Source of the DNA: Lingula anatina
Taxonomy: Eukaryota; Brachiopoda; Lingulata; Lingulida; Lingulidae
Reading direction: 5' to 3'
Assembly: GCF_001039355.2 (NCBI RefSeq)
Contig: NW_019774070.1
Span: forward strand, 374,001-434,000
DNA length: 60,000 nucleotides
Shown: piece by piece, positions 34,610 through 46,895 of the stretch
Layout: each line of letters begins with the position of its first letter
Numbering within the stretch: the first letter of the stretch is position 1
The notes under the pieces: generated by a model
The model's input: the letters and a program-made list of their open reading frames with translations, nothing else
Database searches by the model: none
Told to the model about the DNA's origin: nothing
Program-made: the position numbers and the translations under genes

Positions 34610-37600
34610 CAAACAGGTATGCCTTTCAAAGGGACCAGAACTAAAGTGTAGCTAAAGATGAACGACTTTGTCTCACTTGGACAAGAAGTTTGATATTAAG
34701 CTTCATAAAAGTTATTTACACTTACTTATCTCGACAATGTCTCAAACACTGCAAAACGCATGCACGTTATAGCTCATTGAATAACATAGCGTGTAAGGTG
34801 TTCTCATATTTTAATACACACGGCACCATTGAAATTGTTGTAATTATGCTTTTCAGCACGCAATATAGCGCCACGTATAGGTTGTGACAGCCCACGTTGT
34901 CTTTTACATTTACGCCCTTGTCACATATTCACTTTGTACTGAACAATAATAAAAAAATCATGCGACAATGCATCATCGTATTTTCAAATCTATCTCCGCT
35001 GTAAGTAGCCCCTTCCTCTCCGTACCACTTTGGTTATAGTCTTGGGAGATGCTCCTCCATCGGGTCCTGCCTGAAATTTTATCACATTACCAACAGGCAA
35101 CATGTTATCAATACCACTAGGACTGAGTGAAACACTCACTGCAAGGCATATCTCATACTCCATACTGTCAAGAGACCTTCCACTACATCAAAACGTAACT
35201 TAATTCTCACCACTTTTTTTTAATGATAAAGCATTTTCCGGGCTCAGCAAAGATCTCGGAAACAGATTTGACTCTGAGTTTTTGAGTTGAAGAAAATAGG
35301 CGGTGATCTGACACTCAATGTTTTTGTTCATAAGTGCATCTTAGCTCGCTGGAACTCTTCAAAACGCAATTCGTGCCAAAACCCTTTGACTGCTCTTATC
35401 ACTGCATGGCAAGAAAAATAAAAAATAAAAAGACAAGAGCACAAACACAATGCGTCATATTTCTTTTTGGGAGATCACAGTTTTATGACCTATTAACATT
35501 TCCTCCACCGAACGCATGCTGTGCATGTAGGTTAAAAAAAGGACTTGTTACTAATTTCTAGACTCAAACGAGAGTCGAATTCCGCCTGAGATAAGCCACG
35601 GAGAGGTCGTGTCTCCTTCACTTGTTTTAACATTTTTTATTTTTTATCTATCTGGTTTGAACTTTAAGCTAAGCACATTCTATGTAAATGACATACCAAT
35701 TTTTATTGATGCACCAACAGTCTGCACTGACTTTCAGAATACCATTTACATCTGTGGTCCCTTTCCCGTGCCATAAAGGTCCTATCAGTGGTCAGCAATG
35801 TGATGACGTTGTGTTTTGTAAAATGTTTACATAACAGCTAATGCATAGCCAAAGAAATATCTGTGAAAAATCTAGTGGACAGAATTATCGCTGTCGCCAT
35901 GGTAGAGGGTACCTTAAAGGATAAACCTCATGTGAAACATTCGCATTTTATAATTTACAGTTTTGCTTTCATTAACGTCGAAGATGGGAACCTGCAATTA
36001 GATGTGCCCTTGTATGACAATGCATGGTTTTTAATAAGAATTGCCCATGCACCCTGTTGTGCATATCCACCATTTGTGCTCTGCCAGTTGTGTAGAATAC
36101 ACTAAAGGAATTTTGTTTCAGGATCCCCACTTGAATTGAACTAAAGGGTGACGAGGCGCTGGATATCATTGCCTTTGCAATTATTTGGCGTAGTGGAGAT
36201 ATAAAAGAACAGAAATCTAGATTTTAAAATTATCAAAAGAAAAGAAGGGAAGAAAAAATAGAAAGAAAGCAATCTGATGTATGGCTGCAGCAAAACGGAA
36301 AAACGGAGAAAAACAAAGAAAGAACTCTGATATATGGCTGTATCAAAAACGGAAACATCTTTCCTTAAATAGAAGAGAAACTGAGGACACGTTTCATATT
36401 TGTTTAAAACCATGGAAAGCCAGTGCGTGCATTTTTAACCTCACATTAGTCTGTTTCTGTATGCCAGAGCATCATCTAAACCCTTCATCCACCATGAAAT
36501 TCGTTCTATCCGTGCAACCGATTTCACTTTTTCGCGGAAGAACAAGAAAAAAGGCTGAGGACATGCTTTGTTTGCGAATAACGTCATGAAAAGTCAATAC
36601 CTGTGGTTTCCCCTCACGGCAATTGCATTTCTAAATACCTAAGCACCACTCCAGCCCTTTCATCCGCCAAGCAAATCGTTTATTTCATGCCATTGATTCA
36701 TTTCAAAATACATGCATTAGCCAATATTGACAATTTTCGGTCTGTTGAATAATCCTCTTAAGTCTGTAAAACAATTTAACCATCCGACAGAAGCGTCAAG
36801 ACAGAGCAGCGGTCTGCAGAATCCTGGTAAAAGTCGAGCCGATTGTTCTTACGTATGAGATTGGAAATCTTATTTTTATCCCAGAAATATTGGTTTGGCA
36901 ATGTGTTAGATAAAATGGGCGAAAAACAATTTTTTTCTAAGCGATAAACTTTTTTCAATTTTTCTCTTATCTACTGAGTGACTTGTACCCAGCTGACTCC
37001 CTGGATGCGCATTAGTAAAGGCTGCGTAAATATGTGGGTATGACATATGTGGGTTTTAACTTGGTTCATACAAGTATATATATATGGGTGCCACGCAAGT
37101 CTGTATCCAACTAATGAATATAGTAGTCGAGGTGCCAAAATGCTTACCCTGCAATATCTTTTTTGTAACTTTTTTTTTTTACAAAAGTGCGTTATTTCAA
37201 ACTAGAGAATTAAAATTAGCTTGGTTGCTACTTGGAGACATTGAGCATTTTTCACGATGGCCGCCGATTCGAAATCAAAAATAGAAAAACAATCATGGAT
37301 CTTGTATAATACGACTGAAAAAAATTTTAACAAATGCCCAAATACATATGTTATGGACAATAAGTCTAATTGGATATGCTATTGTGCCTCATTATTTTAT
37401 TTTTCGTAAAAGATGACCACCAACGTACATTGATAAATGCACAGAAAAGCTGCATTAAATGTTTCTGCTGTCAGGGATTCGTATAATTCCATCTCTATGC
37501 CACAAAACACGCATTTTTTAACTCAAAGGAAAATGAAACAAAACTTTTAAATCACCTTTTTTATTATCAAGATGACTGCCAATAAGATACAACTTCAAGG

Positions 37601-38999
37601 GGGGGGGGGGAGAGAGGGCGATAAACAATCAGTGGCACTTTGGCTACCTGACACAAGAATTATTGAGATGTCGGAAAGAACATCTTAGCTGCCTTTTGAT
37701 ACCTTAAAGTGTAAAAACTACGTTTTGTTCTAAGAAAAAAAAACAAAGCTGATCAACAATATCTGAAGTCCAGTTGGCTCTCACTTAGGTTCAGATTTCA
37801 TTTTCTCTCGTTCATTTTGCCCAGTTGACTTGAGAGGTGATCCATTAATTTCTCCCAAGGGTTAAAATGTACATATTATGCACTTAAACCTTAACCTTAA
37901 TGTACTCAAGACAAGTCCTAGCAATTAGGAATCTTTGTGGTCGCAGCAAACCTACCCTCATTATCAGTATGCCTTAACCGTTTCCGAAAAGGGTGCAGCT
38001 GGCATTATGAATATCACTAAAATCAAACCTTCATTATCACTATGTCTATGTCCTTTCCATGTAATGCGAGGACATACAGATAAAGGTTTTCAGAGAGCTT
38101 CAAATCGCAAGGCCTGGCAATTGCATCAGCTACGGACAGGTCGACTTTCATGTGAAGAAAAAAAAGCAATTACATTGAAATTACTGCCGTTTATTGCCTT
38201 AATATGTTTACTCTAATAAATGGCGGTTTCATTAGTTTAGTCAAACTTTTATGCCAAAAGTATAGTTTTCTCGTGTGCTCGACCGTCTTGTGGTGATTAT
38301 TATTGCAAAATACACTTTGCTACATCAGGTCAAATTCATATGCGGACCTTTATATTCACAGGTTTACAAACACATGTGCGACCGCAAGTGAGATCGATGG
38401 TGTCATAAGGATTTTAATATTGAAAAGGAATAAACTTTATGAACAGACCGAATCAATGACAAGAGTAGAATTTGTGTATTGGAAATAAGTAAGTAACTTG
38501 ATTGTCAAGAAAGGTAAATGCATAAAAATGAATCAAGAAAGTAAAAGTCAGTAAAGAAATATATGACAGCCTTTGCTGTTGCAAACAATTCATTGGCGAT
38601 GGCGATGCAGCTTCAAATGCTTTTTGTGAATGTAATTTATTTTTAAAAAATCAAACGTGTCCACTCTGGCATCTCCACTCTTTGGAAACCGAATGCCGTT
38701 TAGTAAAGTTGAAATTGTTTGAAGGTAATAAATACAGCTTCTTATTATGCTTATACATGTACTTGCAGCAAGTGTGAACGTCCAGGGTTAGCTTCCCAAT
38801 TTGGAAACAAACAGCCCGGAATCTATTCCGACTGTGGACCTTTCATAGCCACCAATCTAGGAGTTTTTTCAGGAGCGTGTGTTAAAAACATATAAGTAGA
38901 AATAGCATAAGTGTATGTAAATATACTGGAGCATGCATCTATCAACGTGTCCTCGCTGTTGTTTTTATATGCACATGTTCATCCCATACTGGTTGATCA

Positions 39000-39072
39000 G
39001 ACGACAATGCTGAAGATATTGATACCGATAGAGATGCTGCTGATGATGGTCAACTCAATGACTTGGAAGTGC
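39000..39072 (+). other. Possible small exon (acidic)
   Basis: Acceptor ...GGTTGATCAG, then an open frame reading DDNAEDIDTDRDAADDGQLN..., then a good donor CAACG|GTAAGTT. No partner exon found and no family recognised. May be chance. Confidence 0.2.
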
Positions 39073-39460
39073 AACGGTAAGTTACACCCCTATCAGTCAA
39101 AGCATTTCAGTCAATAGATTCAACTGCTGCATCCGCGATAAAACAATAAATAAAATTGGTGTCTTCATGACGAGTTTGACGTAAACTTCAGTGATGGCAG
39201 TAGGCTAATGGTCAGGTCTGCTTTTCTTATTATATCTATTGTTTAGAAGCCAGTGAGATACAGCGCTTATTTAACACTTATCACTGATTAGAGCGCTTAT
39301 CAAAGTCTAGTACATCCGACAGCTGGAGCGTTTAGAAAAGACTTCCTGTTTTCGGTCAGTTTGTTCTAAGGTCCTTTCTACACACAAAACCGATGTCTGT
39401 AGATCACTGTATTTCTTAAACGTTGTTATGAAAAGATCTACTCCCAAGATCGTTTCGGGT

Positions 39461-39461
<1 letters not shown>

Positions 39462-39496
<35 letters not shown>
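39462..39496. repeat. Poly-A tract
   Basis: 35 consecutive A. Confidence 0.95.
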
Positions 39497-39499
<3 letters not shown>

Positions 39500-40023
39500 A
39501 TCTGAGTAAGGGTTAATGATTTATATAGGGTCAGTACTGTGAATACAGGCTCTCGGAGTGTGACCCAGTCTTTCAGATACAAAGAAAATCGTAGATTTAC
39601 ACAGCTCTACACGTGTATAAGACTTACAAAAAAAAAAAAAACAATTATTTTCAAACACGCGATTCCACGAACAGCGATTTGAAGAAAAAAGAGACAAATA
39701 CATAAAATATAGTATATGGGAAAAGCACATAACCAACATGGAGACTGCGCACATTATATATCAAATAATGTTTCCAAATGATTGTGTTTAATTCAATCAC
39801 CAGAGCAGACTACAAAACAACATATTGTAAAATGTGACCTACATGTATGTTCACCGTCATTATCACCATTCTAGTTTATAGCGAGGGAACAGGTGCGGAA
39901 AAACGAGTCTTACGTAACCCACTGTGGTTTCCTGTATCAAATCTAGTTGCATGCAGTCTTACACGGGCATACATTATAATGAACTGGATCCATGCTACTT
40001 TCATGATTCCTGAACAACATGTC

Positions 40024-40024
<1 letters not shown>

Positions 40025-40095
<71 letters not shown>
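40025..40095. repeat. Poly-A followed by (TAA)n
   Basis: A35 directly followed by about 11 TAA units. Could be the tail of a vanished retro-insertion or a compound microsatellite. Confidence 0.9.
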
Positions 40096-40233
40096 GAGAT
40101 TATGAAATTATAATTGAAATTACAAACAAAGCGAAAAAACACCTTATAAATCGGAAGAAGTTCTTGACGTTTCGTTTCCGATCAGTGTACTCGAACAGCC
40201 CACGTGCCGCAAAATTTGCGTGAAGGCTGTTTG

Positions 40234-40677
40234 TGACCGCACTCAGAACAGTGGGCTAACTCAGTGGCGGATTTAGGGGGGGGTTAGAGGGGTCCTGACC
40301 TCCCCTTCGATTTCTGGTCCCTCTTGAAATGAGAATTTTAATTAACTGAATCACGGTTTTAAACCGTACCAAATGGCACCGTTCACACTTTAAAATACCC
40401 AAAAAATTTCGGGGCCCTTTAGCGGGCCGCGAACCCCTCGCCAAGTGTGTGTGTGTGTGGGGGGGGGTCGGTTTCGCATCCATGGAAACCCACCCTTCAA
40501 ATAATCCTGGATCCGCCCCTGTTGCTAGTCCAAGGGTCAAATATGGCGACCCACTAAAAATCTTGCGGTCTAATACGCTAGTGGACACTGAATAGATTCC
40601 CCGTGTCGAAGTATTCGAGTGTGTCGGCCATATTTGACCCTGGGACTAGTTAGTCCACTGTTCTGAATGCGGCCTGA
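40234..40677. repeat. Fold-back MITE interrupted by a second element
   Basis: The left arm is split into 40234-40260 and 40522-40551. The right arm is 40619-40677. Rejoined, the left arm matches the inverse of the right arm (ACTCAGAACAGTGGGCTAAC, then CTAGTCC, then GGGTCAAATATGGC). Same family as 28936-29212. Confidence 0.75.
40262..40521. mobile_element. MITE nested in the 40.2-40.7 kb element
   Basis: Begins CAGTGGCGGATTTAGGGGGG and ends CCTGGATCCGCCCCTG, so its ends are imperfect terminal inverted repeats (CAGxGGCGGAT). It sits exactly where the outer element's left arm is broken. Non-coding; contains a (GT)n/G-run at 40444-40468. Confidence 0.75.
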
Positions 40678-41817
40678 ATGTGTTGTGGCATATGAATAGG
40701 AAACATCATACATGCAGACACGTTGCCTTACACATGTGCGTCCCAATAACATATCAAAGAATCAGGTCAATTGACTTTCTTTGGCGTTCCTCTTCTAATG
40801 AATGATGCAAGCACAACATGTGCTCTGAAGTGTTTAATCTAATTATCTGATAGCTGTACTTAAGGGGGTTTCCGTACGTTATGATTTTAGCCTTATCCGC
40901 GTGCCCCTGTAAATAATGCAGAAATAAAACATTGTCATGCAATGAGATGATGCTGCCGCATTAGAAAATACGCCGGGTTGAATTAGCGAGGTGAACTCGG
41001 GCAGATGACGTACATGTAACAGCAGCGTTGTGGGGGCGGAAACAGTTATATCCTCTTCTTGTTTGCATAACCGATGCCTGTAAACAATGTATTTTAAGCA
41101 AAATGTGGTTAGGTTCAAAACACAATGATTTTACGACCTCTGGTTTTCTTATGTTAGTTGAGAACAACATGCAAACTATTGTTCCTAAGTGACGATTGAA
41201 AACTGCTCTCGTCCCTGTGTGGAAGAAGTCTTGTAGGAGGTAAAAAGCTCTAAGTTTGCTTAGTCTCTTGAAATTAAAAATTCAAGATGTTAAGTTGTTT
41301 CATTCCAATCGCTAAAGTGAATAATCTAAAGCAGATATCATAGTGTTGTATCTCACCTATAGAGTGCGCTGAGGTCTGTATCGTTTTCATCTACGCAAAT
41401 CTGAACAGGGATGGGAGTTCTCTCCGAATACAGTCATTTGATCCCACTTTACATGTGTACATAGTTATTAATTAACATTAAAAGTATTGAAAGTAAGGTA
41501 ATTATTTTTCCAAATGAGAAACTAAATAAAAATGTCTAAAATATTAAACTTGTGTAATAGTACAGTACCACAAAAGAGAAAGTCAAAACCGGAAGACATA
41601 GATGAACATGAATTTGAATGAGGTTAAAATACAAATTGAAATAATGGAAGCACACGTATTTAGTGTGAAATATACATTTACATACTAGTACTAGCACTTG
41701 TATGGGCCCTGCAGGTAACCGTCCCACTAGGAAAAGAAAGGAAATGTAGTAAAAGCGAGGAAGAATACTCGTTCACGTTCTTGACAATGTTTTGTCTTGG
41801 AGACCATTCCCCGAGAC

Positions 41818-42045
41818 TATCGTACTAACTTTAGGTCGAACTTTCTCCGAGGGGATTCTCACTTGCAGTTAAAATTGCAATTAACTTGGGCAGCTTAGAT
41901 GCCTGTCACACCTGCTGAAGCTGATAAAGGGTAATTAACTTAGGAGCTTTAATAATCGTACCACACGTCTAAACCACTTCAGCTGAAAGCAATTTAGCGA
42001 GAGACCCCGTGGAGATGGACCGATCCTGTTAGATCGATCTAGGGA
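41818..42045. repeat. Diverged copy of the GATCGATC-type MITE family
   Basis: The left arm has ATCGTACTAAC...GGGGATTCTCACTTGCAG; the right arm has the inverse-like AGACCCCGTGGAGATGGACC and GATCGATCT. The arms are only partly complementary. Similar blocks occur at 42103, 44068 and 52507. Confidence 0.55.
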
Positions 42046-42077
42046 TGGGAACCCAGTCTTGGTAATATCAGGGCGCA

Positions 42078-42256
42078 TTCCCAGTCAAACCATCGTTCTT
42101 CGTAGATCGATCCAACTCCGCAGGGACTCTCACTGAATGCAATCAGATTAACTGAATGACATGCCTCCTCGAGCAAAAAGAAGGTTGTGCACGTGAAAGT
42201 TAATCACCCTCTGGCTGCTCAAGGAGGCGTGTTTTTCAGTTAACCTGATTTCATGG
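42078..42256. repeat. Copy of the GATCGATC-type MITE family, right arm truncated
   Basis: The left arm (42103-42173) reads GATCGATCCAACTCCGCAGG, then GACTCTCACTGAATGCAATC and CATGCCTCCTCGAGC. The right arm (42217-42256) answers with GCTCAAGGAGGCGTG and CAGTTAACCTGATT, then breaks off. Confidence 0.75.
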
Positions 42257-44067
42257 GAAAGCATTGTGATGCCTGTGTGGTTTCGAGAGACAGACACCCT
42301 TTTGATACTGAAAAATTAAACTCTTAGAACTGTGATTCAACTTTTTAACCACCCCCTTCTTTTAAAATTCATTTGCATATTTATACTTGAGAGTGAAGCC
42401 CAAGATGATTGGCAATTATTATTTTTACGTTTTTAGTTATTGAATAGTTAACGTACTTTTTAAATATTTTTTTTCTAAGTGCTCCCTAACTTCTTTTGAG
42501 TGGTATGCTTTGTCACTTTTCCATCTGTATATTGTGAAAACGTATCTGTCCATGTATCAACTTTAGCTGGTTTGTATACTAGTAGACAAATGCTGCTGTG
42601 ACTGCTCTACGCTGAGTAAAAAATGATATTCCATTGGGAAAGGATTAATAAATTGGCTTCTATATTTTTTATGAAACTTCCTGCTGTCTCCTTCCCCTTT
42701 CCTTGTTATCAGTTTAGTAATAATAATGTGGGCAGATCAAAAAAGTTCAAATGCCAATCACTGATAAACGTAATTGGCCGCATACCGCGCAATGCCCCGC
42801 AAAATTGTACGTATAATGACCAGATGGCGTTTTTCTGTCGTCTTTTTCCTAAAACAATTGTTGATTATATATTTGCACTGTCCGGCAGTGTGTTTGCCCA
42901 TAACTGCCAATGTTTGTCCCTGCCCTTCTCATCAAACGTTGCTCCACAGCGTTCTCTCGTAGCCACCTATGTGCGTGCGTTAAGCAGATGGTCACTTAAT
43001 AGCGTTCTTAATTAAGGGCAGCATTTCCTATGAAAGAAAGCCGCAGGAGAAAAATTATCAATTACGATATTGCTACTTACACCGTAAATCAAAGCCAATA
43101 CAAATACATGTGGTCATCTTGCACAGCTTGCCCAATTATATCATTATTTAATCAAATATTAATTTTGTTGAAGTTTTGCTCGAGAACACTTTTTTTAATG
43201 AAAAATGTCCCTCATGAAGTATTATTTTTTATTTAACAATTTGAAAGGTTATAAATTACTCACATTGAATAAAACACTACATAATAGAATCCAATGTTAT
43301 TGCCATTGGCCGGTAACCTTATGGGCGGGAAAACAATTGATATGAAATCATGGTGATTTACGACTAATACGTGTTTGGCATTATTGTATATGAGACATAT
43401 ATATATATGTAGGATTTGTGACAAACCAGACAGAGATAATGACACGAATACGACGCTGAAGATCGCTGCCTGCATTTAGACAGAACTTCAATGAAGAGAA
43501 CACCAATTTCTTCCCAGATTCATTGCAAGGTCGCTTGCGCTAATAGCTCTCGCGTCTAATCTAGTGTGTATAGCATCATAAATAATGGATAAAAAACAAG
43601 AGAATTGGTTCTCAAAATGTGTTGCCGCAACCCCTTCCACTGCCGAGGGATACACACCCTTCTCTACGGTCAATCATTTTTTTTAAGTTAAAAATTAATA
43701 AATTTTTTAATCGACTTTGTGTTAGTCTCAACATACTTCTTATATCTGATATCAATTGAGAGAGATCGAGAGCAAGGTAGGAATAGACAAGAAGTTGCTT
43801 CACAGTATTTGTGTTGTGGAAAGAGGCTGCTGTTGGAAAATAATCGAAGTAGGCCACTACGCCAGCTCACAAGCTCATTTTACTTATCTTATTGCCATCA
43901 GGTGTAAACGCAAGAACCATAAATAATTTTTTTTATTCTTTTCAACTCATTTTCCTGAGACTGTCTACCAGATCCTTTCAAAATTGCTCATTACAACCGT
44001 AAACCCTAGTGTGGTTGCTTTTGTACACAGGCACACTAGGGCTTTATACACTTGTTGATCAGCTAAA

Positions 44068-44351
44068 GCTGTGTTCAGAACAGAAGCTATCGTACTAACA
44101 AGAACGATCTACCTCATCCGGGATTCTCGCTTAGGCAGTGAATGTAATCAACTTAATTGTCTGGCACGCCCCCTCGCAAAGCGACGTGAACAATATCATG
44201 GACCAAAAAGTTTTCCCGACTTCACCCAAGTACTGTGAGTTACGGGGAAGCGTGCCAGACAATCGAAGTTCATTACAGTTTAAACTTCGCCTTAACGAGA
44301 ATCCCCCTGAGATAGATCGATCCTGCTGGTAACGTCTATTCTTAACACAGC
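44068..44351. mobile_element. Complete 284-bp MITE with target duplication
   Basis: Ends GCTGTGTT and AACACAGC. The arms of more than 60 nt are inverted copies with mismatches (ACGATCTACCTCATCC/GATCGATCTATCTC, GGATTCTCG, GTCTGGCACG). CTAAA flanks both sides (44063-44067 and 44352-44356). Best-preserved member of the family seen at 20.1, 41.8, 42.1 and 52.5 kb. Confidence 0.8.
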
Positions 44352-44359
44352 CTAAAATA

Positions 44360-46895
44360 TTAAAGTGTGATTTGTGTAAATGCTGTGTCTGGAGTAGATG
44401 GTGCTCCAAAGTGAGAGGCCCCAATGTTCAATTCATATTGTCTTTAACAAGACCACAAGGTATATTATTTCTATATATCCACGTCTCAAAGGCACATTCA
44501 AGAGTTCCAAATACTGAAATAGTTACATGAGAATTTTACCATTTCCTTGAGTAAGCTAACTGATAAAAGTGGTAGGAGTATAAGGAACAAGTGCATGTAC
44601 CAGTTTTTTGTCTGTATAAATGCGATTCTCAATAGACTGGCCTGATGGTCGATTAGTACCAGAAAAAGACCGATAGTGCCACGAAAAGTCGTTTTTTGAT
44701 TGGGACAAAAAAGCATATCAACAATATTTTAAAGCTGACGGAACTACATTAGCAAATATAGGGATTATGGATGATGATGGAAATATTAGCTCATTAAACT
44801 GTACGTATGAACGGCCCTCATGTGCCGTATGTGGTCTATAGGAAAAAAATCATAGATAAAATATCCGTACCAAGCTTTTTATGGTAATCGTCTTTATTTC
44901 TCTGTCATAAATTGTCCTACTTAGCAGTAAATGCCACGTTTTACGGCCGTTTGGTTTATAATTCACGTTTTAGAATACCATAAGGTTTTATTACAGGTGT
45001 CTGGATTGAACATGTAGCAAATAGTCTCGATCGGAAATTACGTTTTAGTCCGAGACGGTTTACATTTAACGCTACGTCTAGTAATAAGGATGCTTAATAT
45101 GCTATTATTATGGGTTTTTTGTTGGTGTTTATTTAAGATAATCACGTTTATGCATATTGAAAAATGATGAATGTCATATATCCGCTGTTTTGTGCCTCAA
45201 AGCTTGACAATTTGCTGAGCGTTTTTAGTACATGTAAGTCTATGATTATCGTATTATTTTACCCCTGTAGTTAGCAATCAACTCGTGACTGTCACCATAT
45301 ACTGGTATCATTTTACCAACAATAACCAGACAGTTTTTCCATTCATGAAATGACAGACAGTCAGAAGTAATAGTTGCATTAATACCCAGTTTGTTTAAAC
45401 CACCAGTAGCCGTCTCTTTTCTTTTTTCTCAATCAGTGCACATCGAACTACCCTCGATCTTCCAAGCTCTTTTCCCCACATCCTTGTGTATTACGTGACC
45501 ATTTCTAAAGCTCCGCATTTGAAACAAGCCAGGACACAATATACTGCGTCCTAGGAACAAGGCAAAGTGACATTATCGGATTGAAAAAGACATCCACGAA
45601 ACGATGTCAATGACAATTCTAAGAGCTTTTTAGCTCTTGCTTGTAATTACCTCTTGTTTGCATCTGAAGTGATAGAGCCCCCCCCCCCCCACAAGGCCGT
45701 TTTTTTAGTCAAAATGGCAATTTCAATTTTTTAACGAGAAATACATTTAGATGAAGGATTAAAGTAATGGAAACACGTTGCCTGTGGTATTATTAATGCC
45801 TAATTAATCATACAAAGGTTGACAAACAGTGAAATAATGGTCCACAGTAATCAACTTGTTCGTCTTAATTCATCATTGTCATCCTCATACCTAATTAACA
45901 TTGATATTCTTATAGGTGTGTCATTCTTGTGCCGAGAGCAATTTAATTATGAGAAAAAAAAAACTGGAAACCAAATTTATAATTCGCGCACGTTTCGTAC
46001 GAGTATCCCTTCTACAGTATTACATGTACCGTACGTGAGTGATAGTCTTTTAAAAAGAAAAAAACTGAAGTATACATACTTTTACTACCAGTAAACAAAT
46101 TACTCCTTCCATTAATTCGACAGTCTCGTCTTTCGAGTACGTTTAAATACTGTACTATTTCACGTTATTTGTATTGCTATTTTTAAGTTAGATTATTTTA
46201 TTAGGAAACAAAACCACTGCCATTTACGAAAGAAATAGACGCTTATGATTTATGACTTCGAAACAGTCATTAATTTCTCTGCTATTCGCGGCCAATATAC
46301 GTATACAACATATCAAGTCTTTTGATGTTGCGGTTCATCTTCATCTTAAGAATTGTTCGGTAATGACGAGCGGTTTGGACGTGTAATAACTTTAAAGCAA
46401 TAACTACGGATCTTTATCAAAAGAACGTATCCCTAACTTGAATTGAGTTATTTGTTAGAAGCGTCATTTAGCTCTAAGTTAATGTGTATTTGCGATTAAG
46501 AATTAATCCCCCTCTTCGAGTTTTTGTTGTACTTGATAATAACACTTGATGCGCGTCAGCGTTGCTACTTTGTGCTAACAGTGAAATCGTTTTGTCAAGT
46601 GGAATGTCACCAAATGATAACAACAAAAGAAGATAATTAAAGTTTTATTGCCATCCCCTAACTTACTTAAGACAAGCTTAGAGTGGAAACAGATACAGGT
46701 TTGGTCGATTGATCGAGTTAGCCGTTACGTTCTGTAGCGAAATTTAGACTGGCTAATTTAGAACGAGCCATCACAAAGTAAGCTGATCACGAGTCTGATG
46801 CTCTGATAAAAGGAGCTCAGTTTTTACATATCGCCGTCAGGTGCTTAGTTAAACGCCGACTGCGCGTTCTCTCCACTTCACACCGTGTCGCGGCC
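44360..46895. other. Spacer before second Ras-like gene
   Basis: No gene recognised; a C13 run lies at 45678-45690. A TATA-like TGATAAAAGG at about 46803-46812 followed by CTCAGTTTT lies 80-90 nt before the GTPase start codon and could be its core promoter. Confidence 0.4.

Larger units (their letters stand above)
34556..40200. other. Spacer between the GTPase paralogs, left part
   Basis: No gene recognised. Holds an imperfect direct repeat of about 38 nt (36267-36304 and 36322-36358, TATGGCTG...AAACGGAAA), a G12 run at 37599-37610, poly-A tracts and one possible small exon at 39000-39077. Confidence 0.5.

Noticed and set aside
42623-43015. 130-codon plus-strand ORF
   Set aside because: No recognisable motif and spacer-like composition; likely chance.
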